NCBI RefSeq assembly: GCF_014649875.1
Contig: NZ_BMTW01000011.1
Location: forward strand, 182,975 to 246,974
Direction: 5' to 3'
Source of the DNA: Streptomyces rubiginosohelvolus
GTDB taxonomy: Bacteria; Actinomycetota; Actinomycetes; Streptomycetales; Streptomycetaceae
DNA: 64,000 bases
Below are positions 24,864 through 33,541 of the stretch, one piece after another; within the stretch, counting starts at the first letter, position 1, and every line of letters begins with the position of its first letter. Below the pieces are notes generated by a model. It was not told where the DNA came from. It did no database searches and saw only the letters and a program-made list of their open reading frames with translations. The position numbers were made by a program, and so were the translations under genes.

Positions 24864-25847
24864 ATGATCCTCTATCTCCACTTCGGCGACCCGCAGCCGG
24901 AGCCCGTATACCGCCGACTCCTGGACATGGTCGGCGAGTTCACCCCCGTCGCGCAGGCACTGCCGCCGGACGCGGCCCTCGCCGACGTGTCCGGGAGCAC
25001 CCGCTACTTCGACCGCGACGCCGCCGGGCTCGCGGGCCTGATCCGGATGCGCGCGGCCGCGCTCCACGGACTCGACGTGACGGTCGGCATCGGCCCCAAC
25101 CCGCTGCTCGCCCGGCTCGCCGCACACCGCGGGGAGCCCGGCGCCGTCCGCACGGTCCCGGACGACCCCGAGGCCGTCACCCGGTTCCTCGCCGGGCTCC
25201 CCGCTTCCGCGCTGCCCGGGGTCGGCCCGGCCACCGCCCGCACCCTGGCCTCGTACGGCCTGCGCACCGCCGACCGGGTCGCGGCCACCCCGCTGCTCAC
25301 CCTCCAGCGGATCCTGGGCGCGGCCTCCGGGCGCGAACTGCGCGACCGCGCGGCGGGCATCGACCCCAGCCGCGTCACCGCCGGCGCCCCGCCCCGCACG
25401 GTCGAGGCCGAACACCGCTTCGCCCAGGACGAGTCCGACGCCGCCCGCCGGGAGGCCGCCCTGACCCACCTGACCGAACAGCTCGGCGCCCGCCTCCGCG
25501 ACGAGCGGCAGACCTGCCGGGTGCTGACCCTGACCGTCCAGTACGCCGACCGTACGGGGCAGGCGTCGATCACCCGAAGCCGCACCCTGCCCGAGGCCAC
25601 CGCGCACACCCCCCAACTCCGCGCCACGGCCCACGCGCTGCACGGCGCTCTGGGACTCCAGCGGGCCCGGGTCCGCTCGCTGGCCCTGCGCGCGGGCGAC
25701 CTCGGCGACGCCGCCTCCACCTCCCGGCAGCTGACCTTCGGCCCCGACGACGACCGCGCCCGCCGCATCGAGGCCGCGGCCGATCGCGCCCGGGCCCGCT
25801 TCGGGGCGGGCGCGGTACGGCCTGCCAGTACGGCGGGGATGCGGTGA
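24864..25847 (+). CDS. Y-family polymerase-like protein (ImuB type)
   Basis: A 327-residue protein starting MILYLHFGDPQPEPVYRRLL. The DinB-like palm and little-finger layout is visible: ALADVSGSTRYF, GLDVTVGIGPNPLLARLAA, then the helix-hairpin-helix LPGVGPATARTLASYGL. The metal-binding carboxylates of active Y-family enzymes are not recognisable: the first motif has H in place of D and the S-x-D-E motif has become ALADVSG. This makes it ImuB-like, an adaptor for DnaE2. Near residue 289, QLTF resembles a beta-clamp-binding motif. An alternative GTG start at 24855 overlaps the dnaE2 stop. No ImuA-like gene is present. Confidence 0.85.
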   Translation: MILYLHFGDPQPEPVYRRLLDMVGEFTPVAQALPPDAALADVSGSTRYFDRDAAGLAGLIRMRAAALHGLDVTVGIGPNPLLARLAAHRGEPGAVRTVPDDPEAVTRFLAGLPASALPGVGPATARTLASYGLRTADRVAATPLLTLQRILGAASGRELRDRAAGIDPSRVTAGAPPRTVEAEHRFAQDESDAARREAALTHLTEQLGARLRDERQTCRVLTLTVQYADRTGQASITRSRTLPEATAHTPQLRATAHALHGALGLQRARVRSLALRAGDLGDAASTSRQLTFGPDDDRARRIEAAADRARARFGAGAVRPASTAGMR

Positions 25848-25910
25848 GCGTCCGGCCGCCAGGCCTGGGCCGCCGGATCCCGCGACCGTGGGCGCGGTCA
25901 TCATGGCTCC

Positions 25911-26789
25911 ATGACCTCTCCATCGCACGGCTGGGCGCGGGCCGAGCGCCTCGACGCCGCCCGGATGCTCGACGCCCTCCATGCCGAGACCGGTGTCCGG
26001 CTGGTCCTGGACGGCCCGTGCCCGGGCGGGCAGGTCGGCGCCGCCTATGTGCGCCGGACGGACCGTCGTCGCTCCGTGCTCAAGTGGCGGCCGCACAGCC
26101 GCGTGGCGGACATGGAGGCGGGGCCGCTCACCGTCAGCCGGGTGCTGCGGCGTGCGGGCTGTCCGGTTCCGGACACCGAGCTGGTGGCCCAGGTGGGACA
26201 CGCGGTCGTCACGGTTCAGGAGCTCCTGCCCGGTACCGTGATCGACCGCCTCGACCACCACGGTCTGGTTCAGGCCCTCGAACTCAACCGGTCGCAGGCC
26301 GGCCGGCTCGCCGGGCATCCCGATGTCCCCGCCGCCCGGCTGTTCCTGCGTCAGGACGGCCCCGGCTACTGCCTGCACGAGCCACTGCGCCGGCACAGCC
26401 GTCGCAGTGCCGCGCTGGAGCGATGGGTCGCCGCCGTCGGCGCGGACCATCCCGACCGGCTGGCCGGCGACGATGCCGTGCACATGGACTTCCACCCCGG
26501 AAACCTGCTGGCGTCCGGCGGCTCTGTCACCGGCGTCATCGACTGGGACGGGGCCGCTCGCGGCGACCGCCGGTTCGATCTGGTCACCCTGCGCTTCGGC
26601 ATCCACGGCGGGGGAGCGGACCCCGGAGTGGCGCGCCATCTCGACGCCGTCCTCGACGCGCTCCCCGCGGACGTCCTGCGGCCCGCGTGGGCGCACATGA
26701 GTCTGCGCATGGTCGACTGGGCCATCCGGCACTTCACCCCGTCCGAGGTGGAGCACTGGCTCGACCTCGCCGAACAACGTGTGAGCTGA
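25911..26789 (+). CDS. Aminoglycoside phosphotransferase family (APH-fold) protein
   Basis: A 292-residue kinase-like protein. The nucleotide-loop region GGQVGAAYVRR and VLKWRP (possible ATP-binding lysine) are near residues 39-65. The catalytic loop HMDFHPGNLLASGG and the DFG-equivalent VIDWDGAARGDRRFDL appear in order, so it is probably an active phosphotransferase. The family includes aminoglycoside, homoserine and choline kinases; nothing shows the substrate. It stands alone after the imuB-like gene and points toward the convergent GbsR/MarR gene, whose end lies in a tandem repeat. Confidence 0.82.
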   Translation: MTSPSHGWARAERLDAARMLDALHAETGVRLVLDGPCPGGQVGAAYVRRTDRRRSVLKWRPHSRVADMEAGPLTVSRVLRRAGCPVPDTELVAQVGHAVVTVQELLPGTVIDRLDHHGLVQALELNRSQAGRLAGHPDVPAARLFLRQDGPGYCLHEPLRRHSRRSAALERWVAAVGADHPDRLAGDDAVHMDFHPGNLLASGGSVTGVIDWDGAARGDRRFDLVTLRFGIHGGGADPGVARHLDAVLDALPADVLRPAWAHMSLRMVDWAIRHFTPSEVEHWLDLAEQRVS

Positions 26790-26811
26790 CGGGCGCCCCA
26801 AGCCCCCGAGA

Positions 26812-26875
26812 TGCTCAGCCCTCAAGGTGCTCAGCCCTCAAGGTGCTCAGCCCTCAAGGTGCTCAGCCCCCGAGG
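26812..26875. repeat. Four tandem 16-bp repeats at the 3' end of the GbsR/MarR gene
   Basis: TGCTCAGCCCTCAAGG occurs three times perfectly in tandem, followed by the variant TGCTCAGCCCCCGAGG. The variant contains the minus-strand stop codon of the regulator gene (TGA within CTGAGCA). The array looks like replication-slippage duplication of the gene end into the convergent intergenic space. Confidence 0.85.
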
Positions 26876-27372
26876 TGTTCCGCCCGGTGTGCCGCCCAGC
26901 GCTGCATCAGCGAGCCGAGCTCCTTCTCCAGGAACAGGAAGAACTCCAGGGTCTCGTTGATCCGGCGGCCCTGCGGGGTGTCGAGTCCGAACTGCTGCAC
27001 GCCCTCCCGCATCGTGGTCTGCCAGTTCCTCAGGAAGGCGTCCCGTTCGAGCAGCGCGTCGTACCACTGGTCGCCCTGGACGCGATAGCGCTCACGCCGG
27101 GACCCCGGTTCCCGCTCGCGGCCGACCAGGTTGACCTGGGCGAGATAGCGGACGGCTCCCGACACGGCCGCCGGGCTGACCTTCAGCTGTTCGCTCAGTT
27201 CGGCGGAGGTGAGCGCGCCCTGTTCCGAGGAGAGCAGGGCGGCGAAGACCCTGGCCGGCATGCGGGTCATGCCCGCCTGGACCAGCTGGGCGGCGAACCG
27301 CTCCACGAACCGGGAGACGGCCGCCGCCTCGTCGTCGCCGTCCGTGCCGTTGTCCGTCCGCCGCTCATCCAT
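26863..27372 (-). CDS. GbsR/MarR family transcriptional regulator
   Basis: A 169-residue winged-helix regulator. The HTH covers about residues 50-90 (RVFAALLSSEQGALTSAELS, EQLKVSPAAVSGAVRYLAQV, NLVGREREPGSRRERY), which is the GbsR-like MarR pattern. The C-terminus (RINETLEFFLFLEKELGSLM) is a dimerisation helix. It is divergent from the ABC exporter pair at 27496, and a long inverted repeat lies in the 123-bp gap. The common Streptomyces pattern is a local repressor of the exporter. No other target can be inferred. Confidence 0.85.
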   Translation of the reverse strand: MDERRTDNGTDGDDEAAAVSRFVERFAAQLVQAGMTRMPARVFAALLSSEQGALTSAELSEQLKVSPAAVSGAVRYLAQVNLVGREREPGSRRERYRVQGDQWYDALLERDAFLRNWQTTMREGVQQFGLDTPQGRRINETLEFFLFLEKELGSLMQRWAAHRAEHLGG

Positions 27373-27446
27373 GTTCCGACCCCGGTCTCCGTATCTCCCG
27401 GCGCTCGCGTGCCGACCGCGCCTCCGGCCAGTCTACGAGCGATTCA

Positions 27447-27485
27447 TACGCTTCTTTAACTTCACACATTTCTGAAAGAAGCGTA
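27447..27485 (+). promoter_or_regulatory. Long inverted repeat overlapping a probable leaderless promoter of the ABC operon
   Basis: TACGCTTCTTT at 27447-27457 and AAAGAAGCGTA at 27475-27485 are perfect 11-bp inverted arms separated by 17 bp. Between and over them lies a promoter-like pair: TTCACA (27461-27466), 17-bp spacer, TAGTTT (27484-27489). The ATG at 27496 would be at or next to the transcription start, and there is no good Shine-Dalgarno site. A dimer or tetramer of the divergent GbsR/MarR protein binding here would block RNA polymerase. Confidence 0.6.
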
Positions 27486-27495
27486 GTTTCGAAAC

Positions 27496-28434
27496 ATGAA
27501 GAAGGCCATCACCGTCTCCGGACTCCACAAGTCGTTCGGCCCGACACACGCCCTCACCGGCCTCGACCTCGATGTGGAGGCCGGCGAGGTCCACGGCTTC
27601 CTCGGACCCAACGGGGCGGGCAAGTCCACGACGATCCGCGTCCTGCTGGGTCTGCTGCGCGCCGACTCCGGAGGCGTCCAACTCCTCGGCAAGGACCCGT
27701 GGAAGGACGCGGTCGAACTGCACCGGCGGCTCGCCTACGTCCCCGGGGACGTCGAGCTGTGGCCGGGCCTCACCGGAGGCGAGGCCATCGACCTGCTGGC
27801 GAAGCTGCGCGGCGGCCTCGACCGGCGGCGGCGCGACGAACTCATCGACCGGTTCGACCTCGACCCGCTCAAGAAGGGCCGCGCCTACTCCAAGGGCAAC
27901 CGGCAGAAGGTCGCCATCGTCGCCGCGCTCGCCTCCGACGCCGAACTGCTCCTCCTCGACGAGCCCACGGCGGGCCTCGACCCCCTGATGGAGGTCGTCT
28001 TCCAGGACGTCATCCTCCAGGCGAAAGCGGCGGGGAAGACCGTGCTGCTCTCCAGCCACATCCTGGCCCAGGTCGAAAAGCTCTGCGACCGCGTCAGCAT
28101 CGTCCGCCAGGGCCGCACCGTCCAGTCGGGAACGCTCGGCGAGATGCGCCACCTCACGCGGACGACCGTCGAGGCCGAGACCGAACGCCCGGTCACCGGA
28201 CTCGACGACCTGCCCGGTGTCCACGGGCTGACGGCGACGGACCTGTGGGTGCACTTCGCCGTGGACGGAGCCCACCTCGACGCGGCGATCCGCAGGCTCG
28301 GCGAGTTCGGCATCCGGAGTCTCACCAGCCACCCGCCGACGCTCGAAGAGCTGATGCTGCGTCATTACGGTGACGAAATCGCGCTCTCCGCCTCCTCCCC
28401 CTCCTCGTCCGCCTCGGGGGGCGTTGCCCGATGA
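27496..28434 (+). CDS. ABC transporter ATP-binding protein
   Basis: A 312-residue nucleotide-binding subunit. Walker A is GPNGAGKSTTI near residue 40; the signature segment is YSKGNRQKVAIVAAL (degenerate S-K-G-N in place of LSGGQ, as in many drug/antibiotic exporters); Walker B is LLLLDEPTAGLDPL; the H-loop is LLSSHILAQV. It belongs to the DrrA/CcmA-like exporter ATPases. The following permease starts inside its stop codon (ATGA). The pair probably exports a lipophilic compound and is controlled by the divergent regulator. The start ATG has no Shine-Dalgarno and may be leaderless. Confidence 0.9.
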   Translation: MKKAITVSGLHKSFGPTHALTGLDLDVEAGEVHGFLGPNGAGKSTTIRVLLGLLRADSGGVQLLGKDPWKDAVELHRRLAYVPGDVELWPGLTGGEAIDLLAKLRGGLDRRRRDELIDRFDLDPLKKGRAYSKGNRQKVAIVAALASDAELLLLDEPTAGLDPLMEVVFQDVILQAKAAGKTVLLSSHILAQVEKLCDRVSIVRQGRTVQSGTLGEMRHLTRTTVEAETERPVTGLDDLPGVHGLTATDLWVHFAVDGAHLDAAIRRLGEFGIRSLTSHPPTLEELMLRHYGDEIALSASSPSSSASGGVAR

Positions 28435-30092
28435 CCGGTGTCGCCGCACCCCTCGACGCCCCCGGCAGGTCCGTGCCCGCCAGGATCCAGCCCGCCGCCT
28501 TCACCGGCACCGGGACCCTTCTCCGGTTCAACCTGCGGCGCGACCGCGTCCGCATGTCCGTATGGCTGCTCGCCCTCACCCTGGGCACCCTGGCCACGGC
28601 GGCCGAGTACAAGACGCTGTACTCCACCCCCGAGGAGCGCGCCGCGGCCGTCAGCTCCATGGACAGTCCGGCCGCGCTCGCCATGACCGGCCCCCGCCCC
28701 TATCTGTCCGACTACACCGCGGGCGCGATGCTCGGCCACCAGATGCTCGGCTTCATGGCCGTCCTGGTCGGCCTGATGAGCATCCTGACCGTCATCCGGC
28801 ACACCCGCGACGAGGAGGAGACCGGCCGCGCCGAACTGGTCCGCTCCACCGTCGTCGGCCACCACGCGCACCTCGCCGCCGCCCTGGCCGTCGCCGTCGT
28901 GGCCGACCTCGGCCTCGCCCTGCTGCTGGCCCTGGGCCTCACTGCGACCGGCGTCGACGGAGTCGGTCCGGGCGGGGCGCTGCTGTACGGCCTCGCGCAC
29001 GCCGCGATCGGCCTCGTCTTCGCCGGTGTCGCCGCGATCACCGCGCAGCTCACGGCGCACAGCCGGGGCGCGGCGGGCCTGGCGCTCGCGACGATCGGCG
29101 CGGCCTACGTGCTGCGGGCCTCCGGCGACGTGGGCAACGACGCCCTGTCCTGGCTCAGCCCGATCGGCTGGATCCAGCGCACCTACGTCTCCGTCGACGA
29201 CCGGTGGTGGCCGCTCGCCCTCTGCCTGCTCCTCGCCGCCGCGACCGCCGCCTACGGCTTCGTCCTGAGCACCCGGCGCGATGTCGGCGCGGGCCTGCGC
29301 CCCGCCCGGCTCGGCCGGCGTACGGCGTCCGACGCACTGACCCGGCCCTTCGGCTTCGCCCTGCGGCTGCACCGGGCGACCTTGCTGGGCTTCGCCGCGG
29401 GGCTGTGCCTGATGGGAGTCATGTACGGCTCGATCCTCGGCGAGGCGGCCGACATGGTGGAGAGCGTCGAGCAGCTCCAGGAGGCGCTGAAGGATATCGG
29501 CGGCGCCACCGTGGCCGAGTCGTTCGCGTCCATGGTGATGGTCGTCGTCGCGGTCGTCGCCGCTGTGTACGTGGTGATGGCCGCGCTGCGACCGCGTGCC
29601 GAGGAGAACGCCGGCCGCGCCGAACCGCTCCTGGCCACCGGTCTCTCCCGCAACCGCTGGCTCGGGAGCCATGTCGCCGTCGCCCTGACCGGCGGCACGG
29701 CGCTGCTGGTCCTGGCCGGGCTGTGCTTCGGCGTCGCGGGCGCGGCGTCGGCGGGGGACGGGAGCCTGGTCCTCGAACTGGCCCTGGCGGCGGCCGCGTA
29801 CGCCCCGGCCCTGTGGGTCACCGTCGGTGTGGCCGTGCTGCTCTTCGGCTGGTTCCCGAGGGCGGGGGCGGTGGCCTGGATCGTGCCCGTGTACGCGTTC
29901 CTCGTCGGATACCTGGGGCCCATCCTCCAGCTCCCGGACGGGCTGACGAACCTGTCGCCCTTCGGCCATGTGCCCCAACTCCCGGCCGCGCCCATGACCT
30001 GGACCCCGCTGCTCGCCCTGACCGCCGTCGCGGCCGGACTGATCGCGCTGGGACTGGCGGGCTTCCGCCGCCGGGACCTGGACACCAAGTAG
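28431..30092 (+). CDS. ABC transporter permease (polyketide-antibiotic-export type)
   Basis: A 553-residue membrane protein with about twelve hydrophobic segments arranged as two similar halves. Each half starts with a FNLRRDRVRM- or LRLHRATLLG-like cytoplasmic entry and contains a soluble loop (YKTLYSTPEERAAAVSSM; ADMVESVEQLQEALKDIGG). This tandem layout is typical of the large permeases paired with DrrA-like ATPases. It probably forms the membrane part of the exporter with the preceding ATPase, to which it is coupled by a 4-bp overlap. Substrate unknown. Confidence 0.88.
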   Translation: MTGVAAPLDAPGRSVPARIQPAAFTGTGTLLRFNLRRDRVRMSVWLLALTLGTLATAAEYKTLYSTPEERAAAVSSMDSPAALAMTGPRPYLSDYTAGAMLGHQMLGFMAVLVGLMSILTVIRHTRDEEETGRAELVRSTVVGHHAHLAAALAVAVVADLGLALLLALGLTATGVDGVGPGGALLYGLAHAAIGLVFAGVAAITAQLTAHSRGAAGLALATIGAAYVLRASGDVGNDALSWLSPIGWIQRTYVSVDDRWWPLALCLLLAAATAAYGFVLSTRRDVGAGLRPARLGRRTASDALTRPFGFALRLHRATLLGFAAGLCLMGVMYGSILGEAADMVESVEQLQEALKDIGGATVAESFASMVMVVVAVVAAVYVVMAALRPRAEENAGRAEPLLATGLSRNRWLGSHVAVALTGGTALLVLAGLCFGVAGAASAGDGSLVLELALAAAAYAPALWVTVGVAVLLFGWFPRAGAVAWIVPVYAFLVGYLGPILQLPDGLTNLSPFGHVPQLPAAPMTWTPLLALTAVAAGLIALGLAGFRRRDLDTK

Positions 30093-30116
30093 GGGCAGCT
30101 CACCACGGGCCGGACC

Positions 30117-31556
30117 TCACCACCCCGTCCACAGCAGGTGGTTGACGAGCAGGGCCGGCACCGCCGACGCGATCAGCCACCACCGCACGCCCCGGCGGGG
30201 CAGCAGCGCCGCCGCGGGCAGCAGCCACAGCAGGAACGGCTGCCAGATGCGCTCCGTCTCCGCCTTGCTCATCCCGGAGAGGTCGGCGGCGAGCAGCGCC
30301 ACCAGCGCCGCCAGAACGAGCAACGCCAGCCGCCCTTCCGGGGAGGCCGCCCCGGATCCGCCCCGCAGAGTTCGTACGGCACCGGGCGCGGCCACCGCGC
30401 TCCGGCGCAGCCCGGCGACGGCGGCGAGCCCGGCCGCGACGGTCGCGCAGGCCAGGTTGGCCCAGACCCAGTAGCCGTACGGGCGGACGCCCCCCGCTCC
30501 CTGGTAGTAGCGCTCGACCAACAGGTGGTAGGCCGTCCACCAGTTGAACCCGGCGAGGGTGAAGGCCACCGGGACCACGAGCGCGCCGAGCAGGAACACC
30601 GGCACCGGGCGGGCGGTCCGGGCGAGCACCAGGACCGCGAGCAGAACGGCCGCCATCAGCCCCAGCCCGTAACTCAGGTAGCAGGTCCACCCGAACAGCA
30701 GACCCCCGCCGGCCGCCGCCAGGGCCGGGAAGCGGACCCGGCGGGTGGCGGCGAGGGCGAGCAGCGCCACCGACCAGGCGGCGACGGCCGCGAAGTACCC
30801 GTCGGCGGAGACGCCCGCCCAGACGGCGGCCGGGGCGAGGACGAGGAAGGGCGCGGCACGCCGGGCCAGCCGCTCGTCGGCCAGCACCCGGACGGTGATC
30901 AGGACGGCCAGTACCGCCGAACTGCCCACCACGACACACCAGACCGCCGCCCAGGTGCCGCCGCCGAGCCCGATGCGGTCCAGCCAGACGAAGGTCAGCG
31001 TCGCGCCCGGTGGATGCCCGGCGACATGGGCGGGCCAGTTGCCGGGCGCGTCGAACAGGATGTGGTCGGTGAAGCCGCGCAGCGTGGCGGGGATGTCCGC
31101 GAAGCGGTCGATGACCTGCAGATACTCGTGCTTGGTGGTGAGCCGCCGCTCGACACCCCGGTACCAGCCGTCGATCAGCGCCATCGAGAACACCCAGGCC
31201 GTGGACCCGGCCCAGGCCGCCGCGAGGAGCCCGCGCCAGGGCAGCCGGGCGGCGAGCGACGGGCCGTACGCGACGACCAGGACGGCCATGGTCAGCGCGG
31301 CGGGAGTGCCGGGGCCCAGGTGGGGGTCCCAGGAGGCCAGGAAGGGCGGCCACTGCGCGAACAGGGTCTGGTCCCGGTCCTGGATGACCCGGCCGATGAG
31401 CACGGCGGCGGTGACCAGCAGCACGCCCGCTGCGGCGGCGACCAGGTCGGCCCGTCCCGCGCGCCGCGCGCGTTCGTCGATGCGTTCCGGCGGTGCGGGC
31501 GGGCCGTGTCCGGTGCCGTCGGCGGTGTCCGTGGGGGTGACGTCCTCGGTCTTCAC
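30117..31556 (-). CDS. Polytopic membrane protein, GT-C glycosyltransferase-like
   Basis: A 479-residue integral membrane protein with about eleven or twelve hydrophobic segments. Features seen in actinobacterial GT-C-type enzymes are a hydrophilic loop after the early helices (ERRLTTKHEYLQVIDRFADI), a conserved HPPGATLTFVWLDRIG, and the late motif SGMSKAETERIWQPFLLW. I recognise KAETERIW from mycobacterial and Streptomyces mannosyltransferase-like proteins. If correct it would use a polyprenyl-phosphate sugar at the membrane. No partner gene is linked; the convergent ABC permease ends 24 bp away. Confidence 0.6.
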   Translation of the reverse strand: MKTEDVTPTDTADGTGHGPPAPPERIDERARRAGRADLVAAAAGVLLVTAAVLIGRVIQDRDQTLFAQWPPFLASWDPHLGPGTPAALTMAVLVVAYGPSLAARLPWRGLLAAAWAGSTAWVFSMALIDGWYRGVERRLTTKHEYLQVIDRFADIPATLRGFTDHILFDAPGNWPAHVAGHPPGATLTFVWLDRIGLGGGTWAAVWCVVVGSSAVLAVLITVRVLADERLARRAAPFLVLAPAAVWAGVSADGYFAAVAAWSVALLALAATRRVRFPALAAAGGGLLFGWTCYLSYGLGLMAAVLLAVLVLARTARPVPVFLLGALVVPVAFTLAGFNWWTAYHLLVERYYQGAGGVRPYGYWVWANLACATVAAGLAAVAGLRRSAVAAPGAVRTLRGGSGAASPEGRLALLVLAALVALLAADLSGMSKAETERIWQPFLLWLLPAAALLPRRGVRWWLIASAVPALLVNHLLWTGW

Positions 31557-31729
31557 GGTGGCACGTTATGCACATCGGGCGGCGATCGGGCGGTCCGGCG
31601 GGGCCGCGTCACCGAACCGTCAGATCTGCTCCCACAGCTGCTTCTCGCGGTGATATCCGTCGCGTCGTCCGGCCGCGACGTCAGAATTCCGTCAGGAGTC
31701 GTACCCGCCCGTGGAGGGTGCTCCGCGCT

Positions 31730-31735
31730 TAGCGT
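31730..31735 (+). promoter_or_regulatory. Probable -10 hexamer (TAGCGT) for a leaderless molybdoenzyme transcript
   Basis: TAGCGT ends exactly seven bases before the ATG at 31743 and no Shine-Dalgarno site is present. The same TAGCGT-N7-ATG arrangement precedes the epimerase gene at 38811. No strong -35 is visible. Confidence 0.45.
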
Positions 31736-31742
31736 CGGTCCC

Positions 31743-33014
31743 ATGCCCGAACGCCGCCCCACCCGATCCCTCCCAGGCGCCCTCCGCTCCCTGCGTACGC
31801 CCGCCGACCCGGGGTTCTGGCGCAGCCCCGTGCGCGGGGCGCGCTTCACCGCCGTCCTCGGCATCGTGCTGCTAGCCGGACTCACGCTGCTGTTCGTCAC
31901 CGGTCTGCTCTCGTACGCCGCCTACAACCCGGACCTGAACCCGGTCAACGACAAGACGCCGGGCAAGGGCCTGCTGGGCTTCTACCTGTTCTCCTGGCCG
32001 ACCGGCCCGCACTGGCTCTACCGGCTCACCCAGGGCCTGCACGTCACCATCGGCATCGTGCTCGTGCCCGTCCTGCTCGCGAAGCTCTGGTCGGTGATCC
32101 CCCGGCTCTTCGCCCTGCCGCCCGCCCGCTCCGTCGGGCACGCCCTGGAGCGGCTCTCGCTGCTGCTGCTCATCGGCGGGGCGTTGTTCCAGTTCATCAC
32201 CGGACTGCTCAACATCCAGCTGGACTACCTCTTCCCCGGGTCCTTCTACACCCTGCACTTCTACGGCGCCTGGGTCTTCCTCGCCGGGTTCGTCACCCAT
32301 ACGGTCCTCAAGGCGCCGCAGGCCGTACGGGTGTTGCGCAACGGCATCCCGCGCGGCGAGCCGGACACCCTCGCCGCCCCCGACCCGCTCCCCGCCACCC
32401 TGTCCCGGCGCGGCGCGCTGGCCATGGTGGGCGCCGGTTCACTTCTGCTGCTGATCACCTCGGCCGGCCGGAGCTTCGACGGGCCGCTGCGCCGCATCGC
32501 TCTCCTCACCCCGCGCGGCGGCACCGACCCGGGGCCGGGACCGAACGCCTTCCAGGTCAACAAGACCGCCGCCGCCGTACGGATCACCCCCGCCGACACG
32601 GGGGAGCGCTGGCGGCTGACCGTACGCGGGCCCGCCGGGGAATTCCGCTTCTCCCGGGCCGAACTGCTGGCCATGGAACAGCACAGCGCGGCGCTCCCGA
32701 TCGCCTGCGTGGAGGGCTGGTCGACCTCGGACCAGCAGTGGCGCGGGGTGCGGCTCTCCGATCTGGCGGCGCTCGCCGGATTCCCGGACCGGCCGCCGGG
32801 CGTGTTCGTCGAGTCGCTCCAGCGCGGCGGCTCCTTCCGCAAGACCGCGCTGCGCGACAACCAGGTCCGTGACGGCCGTTCGCTGCTCGCGCTGGAGGTG
32901 AACGGCGCCCCGCTGTCGCCCGACCACGGCTACCCGGCCCGGATCATCGTCCCCGCCGCGCCCGGAGTCCTGAACACCAAGTGGGTCGAGACCCTGACGT
33001 TCGGAGAGCTGTGA
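31743..33014 (+). CDS. Membrane-anchored molybdopterin-dependent (sulfite-oxidase-fold) oxidoreductase
   Basis: A 423-residue fusion. Residues 30-215 hold about four transmembrane helices of a cytochrome-b561/YedZ-like domain with histidines (GLHVTIGIVLVPVLLAKLW, TLHFYGAWVFLAGFVTH). A further helix near residue 235 leads to the oxidoreductase domain. The Moco-binding cysteine is probably C322 in LPIACVEGWSTSDQQW, followed by GVRLSDLAALAGF and HGYPARIIVPAAPG. Orthologues are common in actinomycetes; the substrate is unknown. The N-terminus is basic with no Tat signal at the extreme end. The next gene starts on its stop codon. Confidence 0.85.
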   Translation: MPERRPTRSLPGALRSLRTPADPGFWRSPVRGARFTAVLGIVLLAGLTLLFVTGLLSYAAYNPDLNPVNDKTPGKGLLGFYLFSWPTGPHWLYRLTQGLHVTIGIVLVPVLLAKLWSVIPRLFALPPARSVGHALERLSLLLLIGGALFQFITGLLNIQLDYLFPGSFYTLHFYGAWVFLAGFVTHTVLKAPQAVRVLRNGIPRGEPDTLAAPDPLPATLSRRGALAMVGAGSLLLLITSAGRSFDGPLRRIALLTPRGGTDPGPGPNAFQVNKTAAAVRITPADTGERWRLTVRGPAGEFRFSRAELLAMEQHSAALPIACVEGWSTSDQQWRGVRLSDLAALAGFPDRPPGVFVESLQRGGSFRKTALRDNQVRDGRSLLALEVNGAPLSPDHGYPARIIVPAAPGVLNTKWVETLTFGEL

Positions 33015-33541
33015 TGTCCACCCGAGCCGTGCCGCCGGGCTCCGCCACCTCCCGTCGCCCGCGCTTCTCGCCGCGCCGTCTGTACGGCGAGGGCCCGTTC
33101 CACCTGATCCTGCTCGCCGCCTCGTTCTGTCTGGCCGGCTACGCGGGCGTACGGCTGCTGGACGGGGACACCGTCGGGGTTCTGCTCTGGTTCGCCGGGG
33201 CGGCCGTCCTGCACGATCTGGTGCTGCTGCCGGTGTACGCCGGGGCCGACCGGGCGCTGCGCGCCGCGCTCGGCCCCCGGACGGCCCTGGTGAACTTCGT
33301 CCGGGTACCGGCGTTCCTCTCCGGGCTGCTCCTGCTGATCTGGTTCCCGCTGATCGCCCGGCGGACCGAACGGCGGTACGAGGCCGCCGCCGGCACCACC
33401 CCGGGCGTCTACTTCGGCAACTGGCTGCTGATCACCGGCGTGCTGTTCGCGCTCTCCGCGCTCTGGCTGCTGGCCCGGGCGCTCCGCTCCCGTACCGGGC
33501 GGCGCAGGGACACGAACGTCCGCCCCTCCGCGCCCCACTGA
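33014..33541 (+). CDS. Small integral membrane protein linked to the molybdoenzyme
   Basis: A 175-residue protein with four predicted membrane helices (FHLILLAASFCLAGYAGVRL; VGVLLWFAGAAVLHDLVLLP; FLSGLLLLIWFPLI; NWLLITGVLFALSALWLLA). Its ATG shares one base with the stop codon of the molybdopterin gene, so the two are cotranscribed and likely form a complex; a heme- or quinone-linked role is inference. The last 133 bp overlap, in antisense, the 3' end of the methyltransferase gene on the other strand. Confidence 0.75.
   Translation: MSTRAVPPGSATSRRPRFSPRRLYGEGPFHLILLAASFCLAGYAGVRLLDGDTVGVLLWFAGAAVLHDLVLLPVYAGADRALRAALGPRTALVNFVRVPAFLSGLLLLIWFPLIARRTERRYEAAAGTTPGVYFGNWLLITGVLFALSALWLLARALRSRTGRRRDTNVRPSAPH

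Noticed and set aside
31743..33014. Longer form of the molybdoenzyme starting far upstream on the plus strand
   Set aside because: The upstream part is antisense to the GT-C-like gene and has no family similarity; the ATG at 31743 has a -10 seven bases away.
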